Assembly: GCA_002471375.1 (NCBI GenBank) | Contig: DKPV01000029.1 | Location: forward strand, 10,470-26,066 | Direction: 5' to 3' | Length of the DNA: 15,597 bases | Source of the DNA: Flavobacteriales bacterium UBA7325 | Lineage (GTDB): Bacteria > Bacteroidota > Bacteroidia > Flavobacteriales_D > Crocinitomicaceae | In this document: piece after piece, positions 1-6,591 of the stretch | Position numbering within the stretch: the stretch's first letter is position 1 | How the letters are laid out: the number at the start of each line of letters is the position of its first letter | The notes under the pieces: model-generated | The model's database searches: none | What the model was told of the DNA's origin: nothing | The model's input: only the letters and a program-made list of their open reading frames with translations | Position numbers and translations under genes: made by a program

Positions 1-2
1 GA

Positions 3-701
3 ATGGGGTATAAAATTAAGTTCGATAAGTTCTTTTCGTATTCGTTTTCATTGGATTGCGTCATTTTTGGCTTCCAAGATGGTCAAATAAAGGTGCTGCT
101 AATTAAGCGTGCCATGGAGCCTTATCTAGGAAGCTGGGCCATTCCTGGAGACCTCTTATATCCGGAGGAGGATTTGCCAGATGCGGCGACAAGAATTCTA
201 ACTGAATTAACAAGTGTGGAAGATGTCATTTTGCATCAAGGTCGTACTTTTGGAAAACCAGATCGTCACCCACAAGGTCGTGTAATAACCAACGCTTATT
301 TTGCTTTGGTCAAAATAGATGATATTCAGGCAAAGGCCGCTTCTTGGGCTGATGAGTTAAAATGGGTTCCGATCAATGAGGTTGGAGAACTAGCATTTGA
401 CCACAATGAAGTACTTGCATCTACGTATCAAATTTTAAAGTACAAATTGAAGAGGGAGCCTGTTTGTTTCGATTTACTTCCTGAAAAGTTCGCATTGAAT
501 GAAATGCAGCAACTCTTTGAATATGCCTTCGATATAAGCATGGACAAAGCCAATTTTAGAAAGAAAATCAAGTCCATTCCACTGATTAATTTGAATGTTA
601 AACAAAAGAATGTAAATCATCGACCAGCAAATTTGTTTGAGTTTGACGATTCCGCATATGAAGAGCAGATAAATGAGGGTAATTACACTTTCAAAATGTA
701 A
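3..701 (+). CDS. Nudix-fold transcriptional regulator (NrtR/AraR-like) with degenerate Nudix box
   Basis: Predicted sugar- or nucleotide-sensing DNA-binding protein of 232 aa. Residues 16-145 form a Nudix fold (LDCVIFGF, VLLIKR, the SWAIPGD turn). Residues 155-215 match the winged-helix domain typical of NrtR-family regulators (LLPEKFALNEMQQLFE, FRKKI, RPANLFEF). The Nudix box at 49-72 has lost the REUxEExGU core: it reads R-I-L-T-E-L-T-S-V, so two of the usual catalytic glutamates and the glycine are missing. That suggests ligand binding without hydrolysis. In Bacteroidota, regulators of this family control sugar-use genes (AraR is one example). It sits just upstream of glucan genes, and three promoters nearby share a 19-bp palindrome, so it is the best local candidate to bind them. 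The ATG at base 3 gives a full domain, but the gene could begin slightly before the window. The family is clear; the target is inferred. Confidence 0.88.
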   Translation: MGYKIKFDKFFSYSFSLDCVIFGFQDGQIKVLLIKRAMEPYLGSWAIPGDLLYPEEDLPDAATRILTELTSVEDVILHQGRTFGKPDRHPQGRVITNAYFALVKIDDIQAKAASWADELKWVPINEVGELAFDHNEVLASTYQILKYKLKREPVCFDLLPEKFALNEMQQLFEYAFDISMDKANFRKKIKSIPLINLNVKQKNVNHRPANLFEFDDSAYEEQINEGNYTFKM

Positions 702-716
702 TTTTAACGCAATATA

Positions 717-748
717 TTTTGCTTATAGTATTTTATACCATATATTAC
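717..748 (+). promoter_or_regulatory. Possible promoter of the secreted protein gene at 774
   Basis: TTTTG at 717-721 followed after 19 bases by TATATTAC at 741-748 loosely fits the Bacteroidota TTTG/TAnnTTTG promoter form. The -7 box is imperfect. The proposed operator at 724-742 lies between the two elements, a position that would suit repression. Low confidence. Confidence 0.3.
724..742. promoter_or_regulatory. Candidate operator, copy 1 (TATAGTATTTTATACCATA)
   Basis: A 19-bp near-palindrome with arms TATAGTAT and ATACCATA around TTT; the arms match at 7 of 8 positions when folded. The same layout recurs at 9808-9826 and 9979-9997, each time in front of a transcription unit of the glucan locus. 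The site is 31 bases before the ATG at 774 and 23 bases after the regulator's stop codon. The binding protein is inferred to be the neighbouring Nudix-type regulator. Confidence 0.65.
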
Positions 749-773
749 GGTAGATAACTTAAATAATAATCAT

Positions 774-1640
774 ATGAAAAGAATAATTACTCTCGTATCA
801 CTCATTCTGATTGGTACTTCGCAGTCATTTGCTCAAAACGATGTTGAGTCATCAGCGGCAGACAACTGGATTGCCTATATGAACATTTTCGACCTACCGG
901 CAGACGGAGGTGCGTATCAGTTCGGATCGTCTTGGGCCTTGGTTGATGTTAAGTCTACAGCAGACCTTGGAACCAATACCTTGATATTACAACCTAATTT
1001 TAGTACATACGCAGCCAATCCAACCGATGCTTTTTGGGTAAACCAAACGACCGGAGATGGAAATAAAGAAATGGAAGCGTTAACTTTTGTCGAACCGGGA
1101 CCTAGCTATAATGGTGTTGATTTGACTTTTCACGGTAGAGTTCTTTCACATACGTTAGATACTGGCTATACTGCTCAATTCTTTATTAAAGCACTTGATT
1201 CATTGAATGGATATGCAGATGTCTTTGGTGGAGCTCAAGTCTATGACCTGCCAACAAGTGGAAACTTCACTGTTAGCGTTACTGCAGCGGAAATTCCGTC
1301 AGGACTGCTCGTTCAGTATGGTTACAGTATTCGAGGTGCCAATTCAAACCCACTTGACGAAGCTTCTTTGGGAAGTGTTGTTATTGGAGCTGAAAACGCA
1401 GGAATTAACGAATTAGATGCATCTGATGTCGTACTTTATCCAAATCCAACTACTAACTCAGTTAGTATTACAAGCAATGAACAAATCATTGGTTTTGAAA
1501 TTCTAAACCTTTCTGGACAAGTTGTAATTTCTGGTGCAAATCCCAGTGCCATAGATGTATCAAGTTTAGAAGCTGGAACTTACTTTGCGCGTGTTGAACT
1601 TGAAAACACAACTGAAATAAAGAAACTGATTAAAAAATAA
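774..1640 (+). CDS. Secreted T9SS cargo protein with an unassigned beta-rich domain, possible glycan-binding protein
   Basis: A 288-aa exported protein. Residues 1-20 are a signal peptide (MKRIITLVSLILIG...SFA, cut before Gln21). Residues 29-206 form one beta-rich domain with a distinctive series NWIAYMNIFDLPADGGAYQF, GSSW, LQPNFSTY, NPTDAFW, FIKALD, VQYGYSIRG, LGSVVIG. Residues 213-288 are a type A T9SS sorting domain (LYPNPTTNSVSI, GTYFARVE, ending KKLIKK), so the protein is secreted or anchored at the cell surface. I do not see glycosidase catalytic motifs. The aromatic-rich beta pattern and the place directly before a GH16 gene suggest carbohydrate binding, but that is inference; I recall similar domains beside GH16 enzymes in Bacteroidota and cannot name a family. 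A hairpin terminator follows its stop codon, so it is probably made in larger amounts than the GH16 downstream. Confidence 0.85.
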   Translation: MKRIITLVSLILIGTSQSFAQNDVESSAADNWIAYMNIFDLPADGGAYQFGSSWALVDVKSTADLGTNTLILQPNFSTYAANPTDAFWVNQTTGDGNKEMEALTFVEPGPSYNGVDLTFHGRVLSHTLDTGYTAQFFIKALDSLNGYADVFGGAQVYDLPTSGNFTVSVTAAEIPSGLLVQYGYSIRGANSNPLDEASLGSVVIGAENAGINELDASDVVLYPNPTTNSVSITSNEQIIGFEILNLSGQVVISGANPSAIDVSSLEAGTYFARVELENTTEIKKLIKK

Positions 1641-1660
1641 TTTTTAATTCACTAGGATAG

Positions 1661-1688
1661 AAGGGAGGCGTGTTCTCCCTTTTTTTTT
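1661..1688 (+). terminator. Intrinsic terminator lying directly in front of the GH16 start codon
   Basis: AAGGGAG at 1661-1667 pairs perfectly with CTCCCTT at 1675-1681 around a seven-base loop, and T runs to 1688. It is a textbook rho-independent terminator for the gene at 774. The GH16 ATG is only six bases past the T run, so the hairpin also occupies the GH16 ribosome-binding region. GH16 expression must rely on read-through, on processing, or on a promoter inside the preceding gene. Confidence 0.85.
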
Positions 1689-1694
1689 CAAATT

Positions 1695-2684
1695 ATGAGA
1701 TTTTTACTGTGTTTATTGTTGTTTCCTATGTCCGTGAGTGCTCAATATTCGCTTGTTTGGGCGGATGAATTTGATGCGCCCACCTTGGATGGTTCGAAAT
1801 GGATGTATGAAATTGGCACCGGAAGTGGTGGTTGGGGAAATAATGAATTACAGTATTATTCTGGAAGTCAAAATAACGTCTTTCTAGATACGGGTTATTT
1901 GCACATTGTTGCGTTAGAACAATCGTTTGGTGGTGCAAATTTCACTTCGGGAAGAATAAAGACACAGGACTTGTATGATTTCCAGTATGGTAAGATAGAA
2001 GCACGGTTGAAGGTTCCTTCAGGCCAAGGATTATGGTCAGCATTTTGGATGCTTGGTTCAAATATTACCACAGTAAGTTGGCCGCAATGTGGTGAAATTG
2101 ATGTAATGGAGCACGTCAACAACGAACTGATTGTGCATGGCACGCATCACTACAATTACTTCGGGCATACCTATGATGGCGGACAAGTATTTGCCGATGC
2201 CTCAGAGTTTCATGAGTACAGCATTGAATGGACACCAAATGAAATCATCTGGTTTTTGGATGGTGTTGAATATTTCCAAACCAACATTGGGACAGGAGCA
2301 ACATCTAAAGAAGAATTTCACGAGCCATTTTTCTTATTGCTTAATATGGCAGTTGGTGGTAACTGGCCTGGAAGTCCGGACTTAACAACAACGTTTCCGG
2401 CTACTATGATGGTGGATTACGTGCGCGTATATCAAGAGATAAACAATCTGTCGGAAGAAACAATAAGTTCTATTGCCCTATTTCCAAATCCTGTAACAGA
2501 TGTTTTAAGCATTGATGCTGATACAGGTGTTGAAGCTTATACAATTACGAACCTGCAAGGAGAAGAGCTGTTATTTGGCAACTCAAGTACAATTGATTTA
2601 AATGAACTGATCCCTGGAATGTACCTTATAAATGTCGAGTTGTCCGATGGTACTTTATCAACAGCATCCTTTGTAAAGGACTAA
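1695..2684 (+). CDS. GH16 endo-beta-glucanase (laminarinase type) with T9SS sorting domain
   Basis: A 329-aa secreted endoglycosidase expected to cleave beta-1,3 or mixed-linkage beta-glucan such as laminarin. Residues 1-16 are a signal peptide ending SVSA. The GH16 jelly roll spans about 18-248: LVWADEF, the GWGNNELQYY stretch, YGKIEARLKVPSGQGLWSAF, then the catalytic ExDxxE motif GEIDVMEH with Glu134 (nucleophile), Asp136 and Glu139 (acid/base). HGTHHY, WFLDG, FFLLLNMAVGGNWPG and VDYVRVYQ follow, all typical of laminarinases. Residues 256-329 are a T9SS sorting domain (LFPNPVTDVLSI, GMYLINVE). The bulged ExDxxE form favours laminarinase over the kappa-carrageenase and agarase branches only as part of the whole pattern; exact linkage preference is not readable. 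The start is fixed by the signal peptide. A terminator hairpin abuts the start codon, and the last four bases overlap the convergent gene. Confidence 0.95.
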   Translation: MRFLLCLLLFPMSVSAQYSLVWADEFDAPTLDGSKWMYEIGTGSGGWGNNELQYYSGSQNNVFLDTGYLHIVALEQSFGGANFTSGRIKTQDLYDFQYGKIEARLKVPSGQGLWSAFWMLGSNITTVSWPQCGEIDVMEHVNNELIVHGTHHYNYFGHTYDGGQVFADASEFHEYSIEWTPNEIIWFLDGVEYFQTNIGTGATSKEEFHEPFFLLLNMAVGGNWPGSPDLTTTFPATMMVDYVRVYQEINNLSEETISSIALFPNPVTDVLSIDADTGVEAYTITNLQGEELLFGNSSTIDLNELIPGMYLINVELSDGTLSTASFVKD

Positions 2685-3934
2685 TTCAGAATAAGAGCTC
2701 CCCATTTTTTAGGTGACTTATGGAATCCTGGTTCGTGACCACTGTTCCATCTAATTTGTTCCTTTCGACCTTCCAATGTTCCCAGATCGACAGCAATTTC
2801 CATGTCTAAGTTAAATCCAGACTTTGGTTGGAACTTGTAAAAAGCATTGGTAGGAATAGCTAATTCTAAGGTGTATCCATCCTTCGTTGAAGTAATCGTG
2901 TAGTTAGCCCCGTCGATTATCGAATTACTCTTCCAGTTCCAAACGTATGAATCTTCTCCACAATTAATACCAATGTGTTGATCACTCATCAATAGAAATG
3001 AACGTTTCGGATTAGCAGAAGGATTCGTCGAAAATGCTATTTCTATGGCATCTCCTTTCCATAAGTTTTCCTTAGTACCTTTATTCTGTCGTGGCGTATC
3101 ATCGATTATGTTAAATGCGAAGTACAGTGAGTCTGGAGAATGATTAACAGCGAAAGAGTGACTATCTCCAAATTGAGTTAAAGATCCTTCCCAGTCCTTT
3201 AAATTGCCATCTACGCTTATTTTTTCAGCACTCTCATTTGCAATGAATTCATTCTTAAGCTTTTCTGCGAAAGGAATCAGTTCAATGGATTTAATTTCAA
3301 GTTCTCCACTACCAAACATTTGAACCATGAATTGTTTGATATTCGAAAGGTCTACGTCAAAATCTTCGTATGGGAAAAGTTGCAAAGGGATGGTAACCTT
3401 GTTCCATTCTTTGGTTATTGATTTCTCAGATAAAAATGATTTATTAAATCCTACCCATGCTTGGCCTCCAGAATAATCTTCCAGGCATAGCGCCCATGGT
3501 ATATTTGTAAAAGGCTTGTCTACTGAGCGTACAGTCATTTCTAATGCAAGGGTATCAGCAACATAGCCCAGATCCTTTCCAGACCAACTATCCCAACCGA
3601 ATCCCATTCCGACCCAGTCACAATTGCTCCCGCCTTGATCCCACTTTACGCGTAGGCTCTGAGAAGTCTCATCACTTACAATTTTTCCAGTAATGCAATT
3701 TGAGCCATCAGATGTCCAAAAATCTCCTAAACTTCCGTTAAAGATTGTCGTTTGCGTAAATCCGCGGATATTGTACTCTTCTACATCGGCACCATCATAA
3801 AGCCCCACCTTCTTAAAAATACTTTTTTTGCCTACAACACTCATGTTATCAAAGACCAATGTGTCCTGAGCTTCCAAGGTAAATGCGGAAAGCATTAAAA
3901 TCGAGAAGAGGATGTTACGGATTAAGAGCTGCAT
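2681..3934 (-). CDS. Exported two-domain glycan-binding protein with CBM9-like C-terminal domain
   Basis: A 417-aa exported protein, last gene of the minus-strand operon. Residues 1-23 form a signal peptide (ILFSILMLSAFTLEA). Residues 24-223 look like a galactose-binding-like jelly roll ending in an IKSIELIPF strand. Residues 238-417 resemble CBM9/DOMON-type sugar-binding modules: VDGNLKDWEG at the start, SLYFAFNIIDDT, LWKGDAIEIAF, YTLELAIP and a final W-G-A-L-I-L strand. Hydrolytic motifs, T9SS tail and lipobox cysteine are all absent, so a periplasmic or loosely outer-membrane-attached binding role is likely. The start overlaps the end of the lipoprotein gene by 20 bases, which points to translational coupling. 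Binding of beta-glucan is inferred from context only. Four cysteines in the N-terminal half and one in the CBM9-like half are visible (80, 105, 150, 325 and one in the signal region is absent). Confidence 0.8.
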   Translation of the reverse strand: MQLLIRNILFSILMLSAFTLEAQDTLVFDNMSVVGKKSIFKKVGLYDGADVEEYNIRGFTQTTIFNGSLGDFWTSDGSNCITGKIVSDETSQSLRVKWDQGGSNCDWVGMGFGWDSWSGKDLGYVADTLALEMTVRSVDKPFTNIPWALCLEDYSGGQAWVGFNKSFLSEKSITKEWNKVTIPLQLFPYEDFDVDLSNIKQFMVQMFGSGELEIKSIELIPFAEKLKNEFIANESAEKISVDGNLKDWEGSLTQFGDSHSFAVNHSPDSLYFAFNIIDDTPRQNKGTKENLWKGDAIEIAFSTNPSANPKRSFLLMSDQHIGINCGEDSYVWNWKSNSIIDGANYTITSTKDGYTLELAIPTNAFYKFQPKSGFNLDMEIAVDLGTLEGRKEQIRWNSGHEPGFHKSPKKWGALILN

Positions 3935-4895
3935 TTTCTGTAAAGATTAAGTAGTCCAATTTTGAGATAGCTAAACCAGATGATGGATCAGCAAGGTGCA
4001 ACATGTTCACAGCATTAATTTTATCAGGATTATGCACTCCGCCACCTGCACCGTTTCCTTCGAGGTCACTATACTTTACTGAAATTAACCTCCATCCTTC
4101 CCAGTCAATTAGTATTTCATAACCGAATTGGTCTTCATTTACAGCATTAAAGGTTCCTCCTTCGTCTTCATCTTCATCAAATTGAAAGAGAACTCGACTG
4201 TTTGGAAGTCCAGGCTGCCCATATATAAGCGCATTGAAATAGAGGTTGTCAGCATTGCTAGAAAGTGGAAGAGTTGTTGTTCCATAAGCGGCAGAGTTAA
4301 AGTTAACCAAGCCTACAAGCCAATCCCAATTAACGATTCCTTGCATGTTATAATGCGAACCTAATTGCGGGGCAGAACCATCTGTTTTGATATTGAAATC
4401 CATATTACCGCCAGACTGAATGAAGGAAGTCCATCCGCCAACCCATCCAGTTTCGAAATCGGCGAGTAGAAAACCAGCATTGGTCTTTGGTGCGTCTATC
4501 GTTACTGTCGTAAAGAGCGTATCTGTTTGTCCATTGAAGGAAAGAGCTACGTCACAAATTTCAGCTTGAAACATTGGGAAATTTGTTGTGCTTCCGTTCC
4601 ATGTGCTTGAGCTAGCCTCCAATACCTTTCCTGTTCCGGTGATGATCTTTTCCGCACCACTTGATTGACCTGTGATTTTTAACTCCCAATCAGAGATAAT
4701 GCTTATTTCGGCGGTAAAATATACACTTTGACCAGATGTGTAGTCTACGTTAGACTGACTGGCGACCAATGTGTTAATAACGCTGAATTCACCATAAACA
4801 TCCGTTAAGTTTGGTCCTTCAGTTAGATCAATCTCATCTTTTCGACAGGAGAGAAATGTAAGTCCAATTAATAGTATTAATCCGTATTTTTTCAT
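3915..4895 (-). CDS. Surface-exposed glycan-binding lipoprotein (SGBP-like)
   Basis: A 326-aa lipoprotein. The lipobox LTFLSC places the lipidated cysteine at residue 17, followed by R-K-D-E, which fits the charged export signal that sends Bacteroidota lipoproteins to the cell surface. Residues about 34-135 look like a PKD/Ig-type beta domain (SGQSVYFTAEIS, DTLFTTVTIDAPK). Residues about 142-322 look like a galactose-binding-like carbohydrate-binding module (FLLADFETGWVGGW, YFNALIYGQ, WEGWRLISVKYSDL, ISKLDYLIF). This is the build of surface glycan-binding proteins of beta-glucan loci, where they feed polysaccharide to the outer-membrane channel. Here the gene follows the two barrel genes (three-base gap) and overlaps the CBM9-type gene by 20 bases. 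An acidic run of Asp/Glu sits near residue 230. Glycan binding is inferred, not shown by conserved aromatic residues. Confidence 0.82.
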   Translation of the reverse strand: MKKYGLILLIGLTFLSCRKDEIDLTEGPNLTDVYGEFSVINTLVASQSNVDYTSGQSVYFTAEISIISDWELKITGQSSGAEKIITGTGKVLEASSSTWNGSTTNFPMFQAEICDVALSFNGQTDTLFTTVTIDAPKTNAGFLLADFETGWVGGWTSFIQSGGNMDFNIKTDGSAPQLGSHYNMQGIVNWDWLVGLVNFNSAAYGTTTLPLSSNADNLYFNALIYGQPGLPNSRVLFQFDEDEDEGGTFNAVNEDQFGYEILIDWEGWRLISVKYSDLEGNGAGGGVHNPDKINAVNMLHLADPSSGLAISKLDYLIFTENAALNP

Positions 4896-4898
4896 CTC

Positions 4899-6590
4899 TT
4901 AAAATTTAATTACGTAATAGATCGACATCTGATTAAAGTTGTATGGATTGTCAGCGACGAATGAATTTTTATTCCACTCGTACATGGCGGCTAAATAGAT
5001 CGTTTTCGAGAAGTCGAATTTTAATCCACCTGCTAAATTAGTTTCTATTCCACTTACTTTAAATTCAGAGTAATTGACAATCACATCATTTGCGTCTCTC
5101 ACTGGGAGTTGATCCGTTCCTGCACTTTGTAATACGAAGACATTGGCCATTAGCGAAAGTTTATCAATAAACTCAATTTCCAATCCTGCATTCAAGGTTA
5201 AAGAACTTAAGTCTACCTCCTCAAACGTAAAATCTCCGTCCCGCGTTGTTTGTTGGAAAACAAGGCCGGCATGAACGCCTAATTCTTTCTTCCAATTCAA
5301 TAGATTAGATAGGCTGAAATGCGCATCCACGTTCACATAATTAAATGTTTTCAATACGGTAGTTCCCTGTCCTCTTATTTCATTTAGGTAGTAATATTTG
5401 GCGCTGGCATCAATGATTTTAGCTGAATCCGAGTAGCTGGCACCGACATAGGCACCTCTTCTGTTAAACGTAGCGATTCCGTAGGGCAGGGCATTATTCA
5501 CTGCAGGATTGTAATCCATTATTCCTGTTTGAATTCCCACCGAATATAGATTTGGATCATTGTACAGGTCATACATTGACACTGGTCTCACAATTTGATT
5601 GTTTGTATAGCGCTTAAAGAAGTTATTCTGTTGTGAGTAATCGATGCGCTTAGATTGTGCACCAAAGCTTCGGAAATCAGCTCCATTGTCCATGTAACCA
5701 ACATCGAAACCAAGATTCTTTTTCTTCAGGTTCATATAGGCACGTGCATGAATGAAGTAGTCTTTCAACGTCTCATCTGGAGTTAAACTCATGCCACTGG
5801 AAGAGATTCCAGATTCGCCATCAACTCCAAACTTTATCTTGTCGCCTCCAAAAGAAACATCATACGTAAGTGTACTTACATTGTTTGAATAGGCATTGCT
5901 GTCTACGGCTGTTCCTTGCAGATCAAAAATACTCACGTGGTTTACACCCAACATTAAGTGCTTGCTTTGAGTGATTACAACGTTACCACCGCCATAGAGA
6001 CGTTCTAGAATATTATTGAAATCAGTAGGATTGAGACGGGTAATAAATCCGTTGAATTCGATTTCCTTTACAACTTTTGGAAATTGCAAAGCAAAATTGA
6101 TTGAGGCACCTTGCTGACGCCATGTGTTTTCCTTGTAGAACGATTCGTAGTTGAATATATCTTCTTTGACTCCAAGAGTTCCAACTGAACGTGTTAGTAA
6201 ATCAGCATTGTGGTTGTAGAATGTATAAGGTGTTAACTTGTAATCTAAATTTCCGATTTGGTAGCGAAGTACTTTTCCTGCTACACCGCGAACATATAAC
6301 TGTCGAACATCAAATGAGACACCGCCTCCCCAGAATGCGCCAAAATTATTTCGGATCCGAAACATTCCAAGAATCTCTGTACTCTTATTTGGATTGATTT
6401 TTATTCCAAGGTCTACTAAAGCATAACCACCTGTGGATTTAGGAGCTGTAACTGAATCGTCTTCAGTGGATGTGAAGTTAGCATGTGAAATTAGCGAACG
6501 TGCCCCTCCAATAAATTGTACTTTCTTACCACGCTGTGCAAATGCAGGAGAGATAAGTGTGAGTATAACGAAAATTAAAATGTATTTCAT
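4899..6590 (-). CDS. Outer-membrane beta-barrel protein (putative oligosaccharide channel), paralogue of the preceding gene
   Basis: A 563-aa predicted outer-membrane barrel. Residues 1-18 are a signal peptide (MKYILIFVILTLISPAFA, cut before Gln19). The rest is an unbroken series of amphipathic beta strands, ending YYVIKF with the terminal Phe expected of the barrel assembly signal. No TonB box, plug domain, SusC N-terminal domain or SusD partner is seen, so it is not a classic SusC. It aligns along its length with the 618-aa barrel encoded just upstream: YKLTPYTF against YKLSPMTF, then a YESFY/RQQGA block against YDSFY/WGQQA. Only one base separates the two genes (TAA-C-ATG), and a lipoprotein gene follows after three bases. 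A channel or surface scaffold for glucan fragments is the likeliest role by context; the family is not one I can name. Confidence 0.75.
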   Translation of the reverse strand: MKYILIFVILTLISPAFAQRGKKVQFIGGARSLISHANFTSTEDDSVTAPKSTGGYALVDLGIKINPNKSTEILGMFRIRNNFGAFWGGGVSFDVRQLYVRGVAGKVLRYQIGNLDYKLTPYTFYNHNADLLTRSVGTLGVKEDIFNYESFYKENTWRQQGASINFALQFPKVVKEIEFNGFITRLNPTDFNNILERLYGGGNVVITQSKHLMLGVNHVSIFDLQGTAVDSNAYSNNVSTLTYDVSFGGDKIKFGVDGESGISSSGMSLTPDETLKDYFIHARAYMNLKKKNLGFDVGYMDNGADFRSFGAQSKRIDYSQQNNFFKRYTNNQIVRPVSMYDLYNDPNLYSVGIQTGIMDYNPAVNNALPYGIATFNRRGAYVGASYSDSAKIIDASAKYYYLNEIRGQGTTVLKTFNYVNVDAHFSLSNLLNWKKELGVHAGLVFQQTTRDGDFTFEEVDLSSLTLNAGLEIEFIDKLSLMANVFVLQSAGTDQLPVRDANDVIVNYSEFKVSGIETNLAGGLKFDFSKTIYLAAMYEWNKNSFVADNPYNFNQMSIYYVIKF

Positions 6591-6591
6591 G

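Noticed and set aside
1726..2143. Minus-strand open frames inside the GH16 gene
   Set aside because: They lie opposite a gene with clear catalytic motifs, lack recognisable domains and read as antisense shadows.
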